DNA of 64,000 nucleotides from contig OX381718.1 of NCBI GenBank assembly GCA_947462335.1, positions 45,074,281 through 45,138,280 on the forward strand, read 5' to 3'. This document shows, piece by piece, positions 10,340-21,417 of this stretch. Origin of the DNA: Harmothoe impar. Lineage: Eukaryota > Annelida > Polychaeta > Phyllodocida > Polynoidae. A model generated the notes under the pieces. The model was not told the DNA's origin. It saw nothing but the letters and a program-made list of their open reading frames with translations, and searched no databases. Both the position numbers and the translations under genes were made by a program. Position 1 is the first letter of the stretch. Each line of letters begins with the position of its first letter.

Positions 10340-11012
10340 GTAACGTCTACTACCACCACCACCAGCACCACCGCCGCCGCCGCCAGTCACAGCTGATCGC
10401 CTCATTAAAGTATGTGACGTCGTCACTTCTAGTCACATGCTTCATCAAGTCGCTTCCAGTCACGAGAGGAAGAAGCGTGTCTCTCGATTAAAATCTTTTC
10501 TTTTCTTTTTTTCTTAAAAGAGACAAACGCCCCTTAGAGTGCCCCCCCACCCCCCTAGAGTGCCCCCCTCCCCCCTCCCCCCCCTCCCCCCCACCCGCCC
10601 CATGCATCCTAAAAGCGCCCCCCTCCCCATGCATCTTAAAGGGGCCCCCCTCCCCCCCTCCCCTCCCCTCCCCCCTTATACACTCTAAAGAACGCATCTA
10701 CCTAGTTCAATAAGTCACTTCCAGTCGCTCGTAAAACAATAAAAATGAAAAAAACAAACTTATATCGTGGTGTTTTTTATTAGTTTACCGAAAAAAATAA
10801 GAGACTCGCCTCCTCCTCCTTCTCCTCCTCCTCCTCCTCCTCTCCTTATCCTCCTCCTCCTCCTCCTCCTCCTCCTCCTCCAAAAAAAAATAATCACATT
10901 TTAAAGTGCGTGACCCCTTAAAGACGCTCATCTCTTCATTAAGTCGCGTGACGTCACTTCTTCTTCTTCTTCTTCTTCTTCTTATTCTTCTTCTTCTTCT
11001 TCTTCTTCTTCC
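10340..11012. repeat. low-complexity tracts (CCX triplets, C-rich, TCC and TTC runs)
   Basis: CCA/CCG triplets near 10352-10383, a C-rich stretch at about 10545-10675 with duplicated CCCCTCC blocks, TCC repeats at about 10808-10880, and TTC repeats at about 10958-11012. Simple-sequence expansions in the right subterminal region; the translated frames across them are not genes. Confidence 0.8.
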
Positions 11013-11019
11013 GGTCACG

Positions 11020-11330
11020 TGATCAATCAGGTCACTTCCGGTCACGTGATCCTCAATGAGGTCACTCACTTCCAGTTGGCCATTAGGTCATGTGACGTCA
11101 CTTCCGGTCACGTGACTCATCAGGTCACTTCCGGTCACGTGATCCTAAATTAGGTCATATGACGTCACTTCCGGTCCCCTAAGTAGGTCATATGACGTCA
11201 CTTCCGGTCCATAAGTAGGTCATATGACGTCACTTCCGGTCACGTGACCAAATGGCGGCCTCTGATTGGCTAACTAGGTCACGTGACGTCACCACTAATC
11301 CCCTAAGTAGGTCACTTCCGGTCACGTGAC
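11020..11330. promoter_or_regulatory. right subterminal ETS-CRE array
   Basis: Four perfect TGACGTCACTTCCGGT sites (the same composite on the opposite strand) lie at 11093-11108, 11160-11175, 11193-11208 and 11225-11240, with further CTTCCGGTCACGTGA copies and inverted CCAAT boxes near 11262 and 11345. No CArG box was found on this side, so the two flanks share the composite site but differ in partners. Confidence 0.65.
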
Positions 11331-11414
11331 CAAATGGAGGCCTCTGATTGGCTGCATGTCGATTGAGTAATAAACAGTAGTTAACCATAGTCCCGTTCCG
11401 ATACATACTATACT
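11331..11414 (-). repeat. right terminal inverted repeat of Polinton-like element
   Basis: Complement of the left terminus with about four substitutions; the outermost bases are AGTATAGTATG read inward. Flanked by ACTCCT. Confidence 0.85.
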
Positions 11415-11596
11415 ACTCCTGCTAGCACCTCCGGTAAAATCATTCACCATTAATTTTGTTCACCTTAATAAAGGGTGAAAGGTGTGATATGCCCTTTATA
11501 GAGAGAACTAGATATCTTAAAGGGGCCTATGATTTTCATATATTGCAATGTGCAAGGTACAGTGTAAGTTCATAATATTAGACACATACTTTTTCT

Positions 11597-11802
11597 CAAC
11601 AGTGGGGTGCATAGTATTTCATAACAACTATTGATTAATGTGATGTCTCATATAGGGGCTTTGATATGAACTACAAGCCTTCCATTATGACTCATAACTC
11701 TTGGGAATAAGTATGTTATGAAAGGCTTGTAGTTAGGAAAGCCCATCTATGAGAAATCAAATACATAAGCAGTTGAAACACTATATATGCACCCCACTGT
11801 TG
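11597..11802. mobile_element. 206-bp inverted-repeat MITE
   Basis: Starts CAACAGTGGGGTGCAT and ends with the exact complement. The arms remain similar for about 90 bp (for example GAACTACAAGCCTT against its complement), meeting near 11695. No coding capacity. Confidence 0.7.
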
Positions 11803-12633
11803 ACTGCCCTGCCTTTACAGAGATAATGTATTTTCTTCTGGGTTATAGCAATGGACATCTCAGAGTTTCCTTAACTGGATTCCCACATTACGTAATGTAT
11901 TTTATTGTGAAAAAAAACACCACCGAACGTCCCTATGGGTATAGTAGTGGAAATTGCAGTCAGTGCGGATTAATTTTAACCCTTTATGAGCAGCAAAGCG
12001 TATCGATACATATTTGTCTATACAATGTTTAAAGATGGTGTTTCAGCTAAATGTTTAGAGAATTTTTAGTTTTATCATATTACAACATGTACTATTGTAT
12101 ATCCTATCCCATACGTCTTCCCTAACTTTTAAAATTATTGGCAGTGTCTTAGTGTATAAGATGAGCACATGCAGTGCAATATGTTTTACTGTAGGTCGAC
12201 ACTAAAACTCCCTATGTGTTGATACTGCATGGCTCAGTGCATTCTCTATCGGATTAGTACCCCCAATACTCTCCTGGGGGAGTGCCTGAGTCAGTGAGGT
12301 AAATCAGATACATTGTTATCAATCTCAAATTATGTATTAATAGACAAATATTTTGCACTGTTTATCAGCTAAAATGATAATGGAACCCATGGCATTGAAG
12401 TGATATCCATTTTGAAGAAAAGGTTTGGAAAGTCTATTAGCTGATATACCATCTTTAAATGAAGTATTGACAATTGCCTCGCATGTGCCGTCATGCATCA
12501 GTTCGAACCTTCATAGTTATACACTCCCAGCAGGTTGGTATGATGCATTATTGCAGTGTCAGTAAGTCTACACACGTGTATAGCTGCAGTGGTGCGACAA
12601 ACGCATTGAAGCATCATGCCGTATATAAAGAGT

Positions 12634-12848
12634 TAACCCTTTAAGGACGGCATAATCAATTAATGCATCATGTCCTTGGTCTTCATGAGGCATGAATGTA
12701 GCTCTGACGAGTGCTGCATTCAGGCTTCATGCCAATCCTACAGGGTTGCGACACCCCCGAAGGGTCGGCATGATGCACCTATGCAGCACCTGTGAGTTAC
12801 TCGCTGGGACTGCATTACTTTCGCAACATGCCGCCTTTAAAGGATTAA
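12634..12848. mobile_element. copy of a TAACCCTTTAAGGAC inverted-repeat family
   Basis: Begins TAACCCTTTAAGGACGGCAT and ends with CCGCCTTTAAAGGATTA. The interior repeats CATGATGCA-like and GAATGCAGC-like words. Related copies lie at 18854-19255, 60256-60439 and about 62525-62738. Confidence 0.6.
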
Positions 12849-13029
12849 GTAAACATGGTGGCTTTGTCAGAGGTAAGAAACACCAGGCGTGCCTGGATCA
12901 AAGGGTGCTGAGTAAACGCAGCCTAATACTAGGATAACACCCAGGTCATTGTAGGGTACAGGCACTATTAATTACTGAGCTACTCACTACGCTCTGCAGG
13001 ATTGGACGGTAGTGGCTGGATCGATAACC

Positions 13030-16000
13030 TTAGTGGGGTACCTTAGCTTCCAATAGGAAGATGATCGTTCATTTTGTGATAGAAGCATATAATTTGGTCC
13101 CAATATACTTTGGAGTGTACTTTTTCATTTCAGGATGGGAGGCACCTGGAATTCTGAATATTAAGGTCAATTTTGACCTATATAAATGGGTCAATTTCAA
13201 CATCTCTAGATTCTAAACCAATTTTTAAACCATGTTATCCTTTGTTGTATAATTGCCATCTCCTATTTAGAATATATCCCCATCCATACCCTCCATACCC
13301 ACATTAGCAAATTTTGATATAGTTACCTATTTCAACCTCATTTACATAATTTGCATATTTGTCCTCCAAGTCTAGATTACATGGTAAAAGTTGTGTAAAT
13401 TAGTCGAAACTTTGTTTATAGATAGAAACATACATAACTTAAATAATTGGAAGGGGTTGTCATGCCAACTATGACCAGGGGGCCAAATGGGCCCTTACAA
13501 ACTAAAACTTCTCATGAATAAGGCAGAACCTGTTATGACAAGTGTTATTACTATAGACAGGCAGTATGTGCGTCTATAAGTTCACATACATTTTGATAAC
13601 ATAAAGAGTAATGCACTGATGCATGCTTATGTACATTACTGAAGGTCAAGTTCAATTTTCAAGGTCACACTTTCCGAAAATGATTGCTATTGCAAAAATG
13701 TCTTCAGAATATAACCTTTTGTGACCAGGAAATCTGATATTAGTCCTCATGAGTACATGGAGGATGTAATCCTCAACCCTTGCTTCTGAACAATATGATA
13801 ATTGTGGTATAACATTAAAAAATGGAGTAACTATTGTTAGTTCAGTGAACTCCGGTGACATGAAATGCCCAGCCTACTATCTCCAGCAGTGTAGTCCTCT
13901 GTAAGATGACTTAGATATGGTAATGGCTTCTAAGCATAAGTCACCAATAGGAAATGTGATATAATGGAAAACATGTACAGATATCCTGTATGTGTTGGTA
14001 GAGGTTTGGCTTGCCATAACTGACCATCCCGCATGAGAGAGAGGGAGAAATCACACAGCAGCACCTTACACACACATCTTGTGATTCCAGTGAAATATGT
14101 AAGTATTTCCCTCATAATACAAAACCTGCCCTGATAGAATGATGGACAACATGTTCCGTTTATGTAGAGGGATAACCTCTTTCTCCATGTGGCCTGAATG
14201 ACCTGTATTGCTGATTCTATTGAAAAATATAATCAAGCTGGGGATGGGTACAAAGCAAAGATGGATGGAGCCCAAACTGGTCAGATCTTCCTCAGGCCAG
14301 CAATGTCTGCTATGCTCTAGTACACTGTGGGTGTAAGAAATCCTGCAGAGGGCTATGCAAGTGCTTCAAGGCAAACTTAAAGTGCACGGGACTATGTGCT
14401 TGTGCTTTATTTTAAATTGCAAGATTTTAACTCTTCCTTTACCACGTGATTGATTTTTATCCCTGACTGTTTGTATACACTGCAGGAATAAATATTTCCT
14501 TTTCAGTGTTTTCCCAGTGCAACTAGTGTACCGGTATTTACACAGGTAATATTTTTCCATGAACGCAGGTTTCAGCGTGGGGAAAAACCAAATAAAGGCA
14601 CCTCTCCCAAAACCAGATTGTTTTAGATGAAATTTGAATGGAATATTAAGATGTAGGGGATGGCCTAACCTTTCAGAAACTGAAAGAATTTAGTAAATAT
14701 TCTGATTAGAATTACATCTATGACAAAATGAACAGTATCGAATGACCAGAAAGTAAGATACCCTAAATGGCTCTATGTGTTCCAATTAGGGAATTACCGT
14801 TGACTACAGTTAGGGTAAAGGTTAAGGACGAGGGGCATTGGCGCTTAACCGTTTGTTACAACCGTGACCCAGCCTATTTAAAAAACCAAAGTCTCTGCTG
14901 GCCTGCTGCTGGCCTTGCTGCCTGCTTGCTTGCTGCTGGTTACCTCCCCTCCCCTGGAGAAGAGTTCCACGGCTGGTGCTGGAGGGAGGCACTAGGTGGC
15001 ACTGGTATGTACACTAATATGGGAATAACTTCCCCAATGGAAGTTATGCCCGACGATAAAGCCTTATTTGTAATTAAATTTAGCTTATTTTAGTGTATAT
15101 GTTGCCATGGTAACTTATATTTAGGCCATAATGCATCAAAATAGACCTAAACTTTTGGTACTATCTTTTTCAGCATGAAAAATTGGGCAAAATCATTTTT
15201 CACCCAAAAAACAATATTGTTTAACATTTTTCATGATTCCTGCCTTAAATATTACTCAAATTATATTAAAAATGAGATGAATCTCATGCAAGTTGAGGTG
15301 CCTAGCATTTTTAGAATAGTTAATGTATGTACAAACCGATTAAGATATGCAGAGACAATATGCCGAAGACCACTGTCAGAAAAAATCATGGGATTCTACC
15401 AATTTTTAAGCAAAGCACAGAGGGCCAAAAATCGGCCAAAATCAGCCAAAAACGGCCGATTTTGTGCCTAAAGGCGCGATCGGTCTTGAGGGGTAAATTC
15501 GCCACAAGGCGCGATCGGTAAAGGAAGAGTTAAATGAAAATATGCAAATTAGGTATAAATAGGTCAAAAATTAAAAAAAATGACAGGAGAAGCTTGATAA
15601 CCATACATGGAACATATTTTAAAGCCTAAGTAAATGTCAGGAAAAGGAGAATAACCTATTTCAAATATACATGTGAATGTTTTCAGATTTTAAATTGTAT
15701 CTAATTAGCGTCATTAAAACTCACATGAAAAATCTAAATTTCACCAGGTTCTTATTTTTCCCCAAGATGCTACATCTCAAAGTATATATCAACCAAATTT
15801 TGTGACTTTAAATTGAATTTTAACATGTGACCTAGATTAGGAGCACAAATATGGAAATTATGGTAATGAGTATCATATTGGTCAGAATATGTTAAACTGG
15901 TAATTGGATGATGTCAGGCATGTTTGGGGCTACATGCTACTGTATACATTGATATAATTTGGCAATGATTAGGCTCCTTTAAAGAATTTTGCAAAATGTC

Positions 16001-16168
16001 GGTCTATTTTATTTGACCTACTTTGCGCCCCAAAAAATGACATTTAAATCAAAAATTCCAGGTGCCTCCCATCTCAATCTGATAAAGTATCCTATAAAGC
16101 ATGTCTGACCCAAATTATATGCTTCTATCACAAAATGAACGATGGTTTTGCTAAGGAACCCCACTACC
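13030..16168. mobile_element. possible 3.1-kb element bounded by diverged inverted repeats
   Basis: The left arm (about 13030-13195: TTAGTGGGGTACCTTAGC, TTCATTTTGTGATAGAAGC, GATGGGAGGCACCTGGAAT) recurs inverted at about 15995-16168. The arms are clearly related but interrupted by small insertions. No transposase-like frame is present between them. It may be one decayed non-autonomous transposon or two separate copies in opposite orientation. Confidence 0.5.
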
Positions 16169-16484
16169 TTGGGATGGCTACCTTTCTCTTGGCCCAAGGT
16201 AAATTCACTATGAGTCGGACACATACTTTTAGTCGGAAAACTGACATGTGTTTCTATTCTAGCATGCTAAGCAATCTATATTTGTGTAACAGGGCAAGTT
16301 AAATGGGGTTCTTCGCATCAGTCTGTCCGACTCATGGTGATAAAGTGGGTAGTTGATTAGAACAATGCTCCCTGCTCCTCCAGTCCAAGGGAATAAAATA
16401 AAACCTGTCGGTTTCATGGGGATCAGAAACTGCCAGAACTTGTCAGAATTTGAATGTTATGGCTCTTCATTGACATATGGCCGT

Positions 16485-17280
16485 GACTATTGACAGTTCG
16501 AACTGCCAATAACAGAATAAAATTCCCTTATTGACAGTTCAAGCTGTCAATACCAGGATATAATTCTCTTATTGACAGTTCGAACCGTCAATGAGGGAAA
16601 ACGAATTCTCTTATTTACAGTTCAACCTGTCAATAGTGGTAAATTATAATGTTATTGACAGTTCTTCATCGAACTGTCAATAGTGGGAATTTTTTCTCTT
16701 TTTGACAGTTCCTTATCTTTACTGTCATAAACCTGAGTGTTTTTGGTGGAAAAGTCGATTTTGGTGGAAAAGTCGATTTTGGTGGAAAAGTCGATTTTGG
16801 TGGAAAAGACGATTTTTGGTGGAAAATCGATTTTGGTGGAAAAGTCGATTTTGGTGGAAAAGACGATTTTGGTGGAAAAGTCAATTTTGGTGGAAAAGTC
16901 AATTTTGGTGGAAAAGTCAATTTTGGTGGAAAAGTCAATCTTGAGTGCAAAACCGATTTTTGGGGCAAAACCGATTTTTGGGGCAAAACCGATTTTTGGA
17001 CAAAACCGATAATGGGGCAAAACCGATTTTGGGGGAAAACCGATTTTGGGGGAAAACCGCTTTTTGGGGCAAAACCGATGATGGGAAAACCGATTTTGGT
17101 GAAAAAAACACTTTTTGACTCCAATGTCAGTGGGAACTGTCAATAAGACAGAATTATTCCACTGTTGACAGTTCGCATGAGGAACTGTCAATAACAGGAA
17201 TAATTTCCATTGTTGACAGTGTGAACTGTCAATAACAGAAAGATTTTCCACTATTGACAGTTCAAACTGTCAATAGCGTT
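16485..17280. repeat. palindromic TTGACAGTTC satellite enclosing an 18-bp minisatellite
   Basis: Outer parts hold about ten copies of the palindrome TTGACAGTTC/GAACTGTCAA in units of 45-55 bp. Between them, 16738-17110 is about 20 units of an 18-bp repeat, first TTTTGGTGGAAAAGTCGA and then a TTTTTGGGGCAAAACCGA variant. Long open frames across it on both strands are by-products of the repeat length being divisible by three. Confidence 0.85.
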
Positions 17281-17290
17281 TTTGTTGACA

Positions 17291-18078
17291 TATATATAGG
17301 GTAGATTCATCACTTTCGGACGCTTGTTGGCAGTGCAAATGTGACCCCTTTTCTATGAGCTATAGCTCTGTAAATCATTCAGGCTATGGATATCATTGAA
17401 GATAAAAACATATCTTCACCAGAAATATATATTTAACACCATTGAACTGATAATTTTGAGTAATATGCACTTCATAATATTTACTGGAAGAGTAATAGCA
17501 TTGCTTTCTCTATATTTAAAGCCCCAGCGCCCCTATAAATAGGGCTGAGTACCTGTACCAGCTCCATTCCGACTGTCGCTGGAGGGGTACCGAGATCTGC
17601 GGGTTTAAGACAAAGAGAAGTAAACGCTGCACAGTGCTGTCCGGCTCAGGGAGTAATTAAACCTTATATTTGAAAGGTCTTCAAACATTATTTTCGGGTA
17701 TTCATATGTTCCTCTTTGCTTTAATCTACTATATGATACTATGGTTTATTGTCCATGTCCAGATTTATTGTCTGGGAATAGATAGAACAGCAGTATTCTG
17801 CATGACACTACCCTGTCCGACATGAGGTACAATGTAATAATCCAAACTCTACATGAGCTCCTCATCCTGGAACAGGCCTACTTCAGGGCATCTTTAGACA
17901 CAGATAAAACTGGTTTGCAAATCTATCATTTATTTCATAGGTAAGATGAATACTTCATGTTCGCCATAATACTCACACATAGGGCAAATAATTTAGGTTA
18001 TAATATTATTATTTTCAGTGCTAAAAGTGTCCAAATTATGGCGTGTGTCCGTCTTTGGGTGAATCTACCCTATATATA
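17291..18078. mobile_element. 788-bp element with TATATATAGGGTAGATTCA inverted ends
   Basis: TATATATAGGGTAGATTCA at 17291-17309 is matched exactly by its complement at 18060-18078, and the similarity runs on loosely to CGGAC. The interior has no coding frame of note. A typical non-autonomous transposon layout, possibly with a TA duplication. Confidence 0.6.
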
Positions 18079-21000
18079 TTATATATGTTTTAATCAGGGT
18101 AAAAAAATGGCCATTTTGCGGCGGTTTGCGGCCGTTTCGGGGAGATGAGACCTGGCCAATTATGGCCGTTTTCGGGTCTACAGGGTTATAGTACATTTCT
18201 GTATTCAAGGAACTAATTGTGTCAATAAGGATCATTTATGTAGGGCCTCGCTAATGAGTTCACTATAGGGGGCCTCAACTAACAAAGAAGTAACTAAAAA
18301 TAATAATAGTTTAATAAGAGGTGAATTGACACCTACAAGAGAAGATCTAAACATCTCTTAAGGGTGGCAACCTATGTCATAAACCTGTGTAATTTTACAT
18401 GGGATACTGTGTCAATCCAATGTCAAAATAATTTTGCTGAGTTTCACAGGAGCAGTGAGAAGGTGTGAGCTGCTCTAATGCCTGTTGTAAACCACAATAC
18501 TAAAATTAATTGGGGATGCGAATCCTGGGGTCCTGGTAGTGATACCACTAATGCACCCCATTATATATCACCTCACAGTAAGGGGGCTTGCCAGCAGGTC
18601 CCAGATTCAGTATACCCTGCAGTAGATGATTGTATGTACCCACTGTATACAGTAGCACACGGTAGCCCCCATACTGTTGGTGCATGGGGTGTGTGTAGTC
18701 CCTTATTCCCCCATTTACCACAAGTGCCCCACCTCCAGGGTGACATAACCAGTTACCTGGAGGAGCATGGAGGACCCTGGAGGAGACTGTGTTGACGTTG
18801 CACCCATGTAATGATTGCCCAGCCTGGCCCCTCAGAGACACCTATCAACCCTATAACCCTTTAAGGACGAGGTGTCGCTAAAAGATGAAAATTCTCGTCA
18901 TGCCAACCCTTCATGAGTGCCTCAACCCTGTATGGTCGATATGATGCGTGAATGCAGCACTGGCGAGCTACTCATGACCAAGGATATGATGCTGTAATGC
19001 ACTATGCCGTCCTGAAAGGGCTATATGGGTTACACAGTGCTTTTGGTCGTCATGATGCATGAGGCTAGCCATGCCAGGTAACTTGTCACGACTGCAGCTA
19101 TACTGGGATCTATGCGACATGGCCACTATAGTCGCCATTGTATCAACCCCATATTATAGAGTTGGCATGGCTGCAGCAATGCCGAGTTGCTCACCAGGGT
19201 TCCATGACGATGTGGGGCATGTGACATAAAGCACCATGCGGCCTTTAAAGGGTTAATGGACAGTCCCAATCCCGCACCACTTCATGCCTCTTCATGGGGG
19301 TGTCCCAAGGGGAGCAGGGCGAGGGGGTGGGGGTGGGGGGTAATTGTGTACCATACATACCAGCACTCCCGGATTACCCGGGACACATCCGGTTTTGGGC
19401 CGGTTTTTGATTGATCTCCCGGTCTCCCAGTTTCTCCCGGTTTCAGGCTTTCCAGAACTGATAGAATTTTTCAAATATTCCTACTAGAACCAAATTTATA
19501 GAAGTATTCTCCGAAGCCACCAAAATACATTATTTGACATGCAGATTTTCTTTTCCCCCCACACACCTGTCTTGAGATATAAGTAGGCTATATGGTTCAG
19601 TATAAGCCAGGGGTTACCCGGTTTAATCTCTCTGATGTAGGCTACAAAATACACAATGTGAACTTCACAACTTTCCAAAATCTTTTCCACCACAAGTAGC
19701 CTTAAATGCCACAGCCCAAATTGTAGATTGTATGTCCCACTGCCAAATGGCCTGCCGAAGCGATAGTGCATGGTTGGTCTAAAATTAGGGGGCGGTGACC
19801 CTCTACACCCCGTAAGAAGGGCGGGGGTAGTAACTCTGGAGGAGGTAGCAATATTTGGATAACAGTGAGGTTTTCACGATAAAATGTAAGAAATAAAACT
19901 ATTATCCATGTCTGCTTTGATATTTATATCAGGAATTAAAGGTACATGCACAAACACCATGGTTCCTGAAATAACATGGGTGGTGGTTTTCTGTACGGAA
20001 TGGTCAGCTGCAGTTAGCAGTGGATGGTGCTTTGGTGGCCCCTCTTTTAAAGCCGGCGGTAGTTTGGCAGTTGGTGGTTTCCACCATAGTCAGTGCCCCC
20101 CCCCCCCCCCCATGGGAGCAGGGTACCCGGATCTAGCCCTACCCTACCCCTCTATTGTCTGTGACACTGTATTTGGTCATTAAGTTTAGTTCATGTCTGG
20201 ATCTTGGGAGTTGGTTGGTTCTCCATAGGGAGCCCGTTATGAATGGAAGCATGAAGAAACCATGGATCGTTATTCACAGCTGACAGGCGGGTACATGCTC
20301 ATGTAGCTGAGGGAGTGGTCATGTTTTATCAACAGGAGGGGTCAGTGGATTTTCGCGCGAGCGCGTTGAAATTTATTTCACCCCTCCTGGTCTCCCGCCC
20401 CTCAGGCAAGTTGAAATTGAGTGCGGCCAACCCCTTTGAGCTATGATAACGCGCAGGCTTTTTCACTAAAGAGGAGTGCGATTTTTTGGTCCCCCCTCCA
20501 AGGAGTCTAAATTCTTTGGTCCCCCCCAAATCCACCAACCCCCCTAAAATTTGTATTTCACATATTTTTTTCCCCATCTGATGTGTATTCCAGAGAAAAC
20601 TAAACAAAGAAAAAAAAGATGTAATTATGGTATGATATACCAATGGAAATCTAAAAATAACAGGAAAACAACTATTTACTTTTCATTTAGGTAAAATGGG
20701 AATTCAAATTTTCTCAATTTTTGAACAAATATTTTTAAAAAGAATCTGTGGACTTCAATACGTGTGTATTCTTATCGTTGGATTGCCAGTTCTATTGTGG
20801 CTGATCCTTTTATTTATCCCTCGGGCATCGGGAAAAACTTTCTGTAAAAAATGCCAGAAGCAAAATTTTATTTTATTTCATTTTTATAAGAATTTGTCAC
20901 ATGTTGGTACATTTTGTCAGTTTAAAATAGAAAAGTGTTGCCTTATATATAGCCACTGCATACACACACACCAGGGGGTAAATTCCACAGCTCTCCCAAT

Positions 21001-21358
21001 AGGTCATGGGCAAACCCCACGTTGAGCTACTCCAGGCAGGGTGATGGAGTAGCTCCTCAGAGTGAGCATATTAAGTATATTTGGTTAAGACCGCCCCCTC
21101 AAAGTATGACACACCTCACCGAAGTTCTGACCTTCAAATAGGACAAAGAGTCTAAATGTATTTGAACCATGCTTCAAACCCTAGAACTAACCGAGGACGC
21201 GTGGTTTTGTGACACATTTACCACCTTCTGGGGACAAGCATAATGTTCAGCTTTAAACTTGCATGTCACTGGATTCCTATATAAAGTCAATAATGCCCAT
21301 TTCAAGACATAGACAGAGGTCCACGATAATCTGTCTGAACGACAGGTTTCTCCATGAG
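18079..21358. other. gene-free stretch
   Basis: Contains the inverted-repeat family copy at 18854-19255, a CCCGG-rich patch at about 19365-19445, C-runs near 20096-20111, and a patch at about 20335-20540 that looks like an old repeat remnant. No gene recognised. Confidence 0.45.
18854..19255. mobile_element. double-length copy of the TAACCCTTTAAGGAC family
   Basis: Begins TAACCCTTTAAGGACG and ends GGCCTTTAAAGGGTTA. An internal GTCCTGAAAGGGCTA near 19010-19024 suggests two units fused end to end. Confidence 0.6.
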
Positions 21359-21417
21359 TGGGACCTTGGGTTGTATCACACAAGGCGCAGCCAGGTGTAA
21401 TACAACCCAAGGTCCCA
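21359..21417. repeat. near-perfect 59-bp hairpin
   Basis: TGGGACCTTGGGTTGTAT (21359-21376) pairs perfectly with 21400-21417, and the stem continues inward about seven more pairs with one mismatch around a 13-base loop. It could be the remains of a small inverted-repeat element or a foldback RNA source. Confidence 0.7.

Larger units (their letters stand above)
3621..11414. mobile_element. Polinton/Maverick-like virus-derived element, decayed but with two intact ORFs
   Basis: The terminal 84 bp at each end (3621-3704 and the complement of 11331-11414) match with about four mismatches and start AGTATAGTATGTA. Known Polintons also begin with AG and make 6-bp duplications. The flanks here are GCTCGT and ACTCCT, four of six identical, so a decayed duplication is possible. 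Inside, all recognisable genes lie on the minus strand: a broken protein-primed DNA polymerase B, an unknown ORF and a tandem death-domain ORF. No integrase, packaging ATPase, protease or capsid gene was recognised, and the 7.8-kb length is about half a typical Polinton. It is therefore a deletion derivative or a distinct small lineage. Alternative: another protein-primed linear virus group with a related polymerase. Confidence 0.7.
11415..13029. other. gene-free stretch with two small inverted-repeat elements
   Basis: Apart from the elements at 11597-11802 and 12634-12848 no feature was recognised. Confidence 0.5.

Noticed and set aside
10785..11069. 94-aa Arg/Glu-rich frame
   Set aside because: Translation of TCC and TTC simple repeats.
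16738..17110. Possible CRISPR-like regular repeats
   Set aside because: Units are directly adjacent without unique spacers, and the genome is eukaryotic.
16652..17251. 199-aa and 152-aa frames and plus-strand counterparts
   Set aside because: By-products of an 18-bp tandem repeat, open in several frames on both strands.
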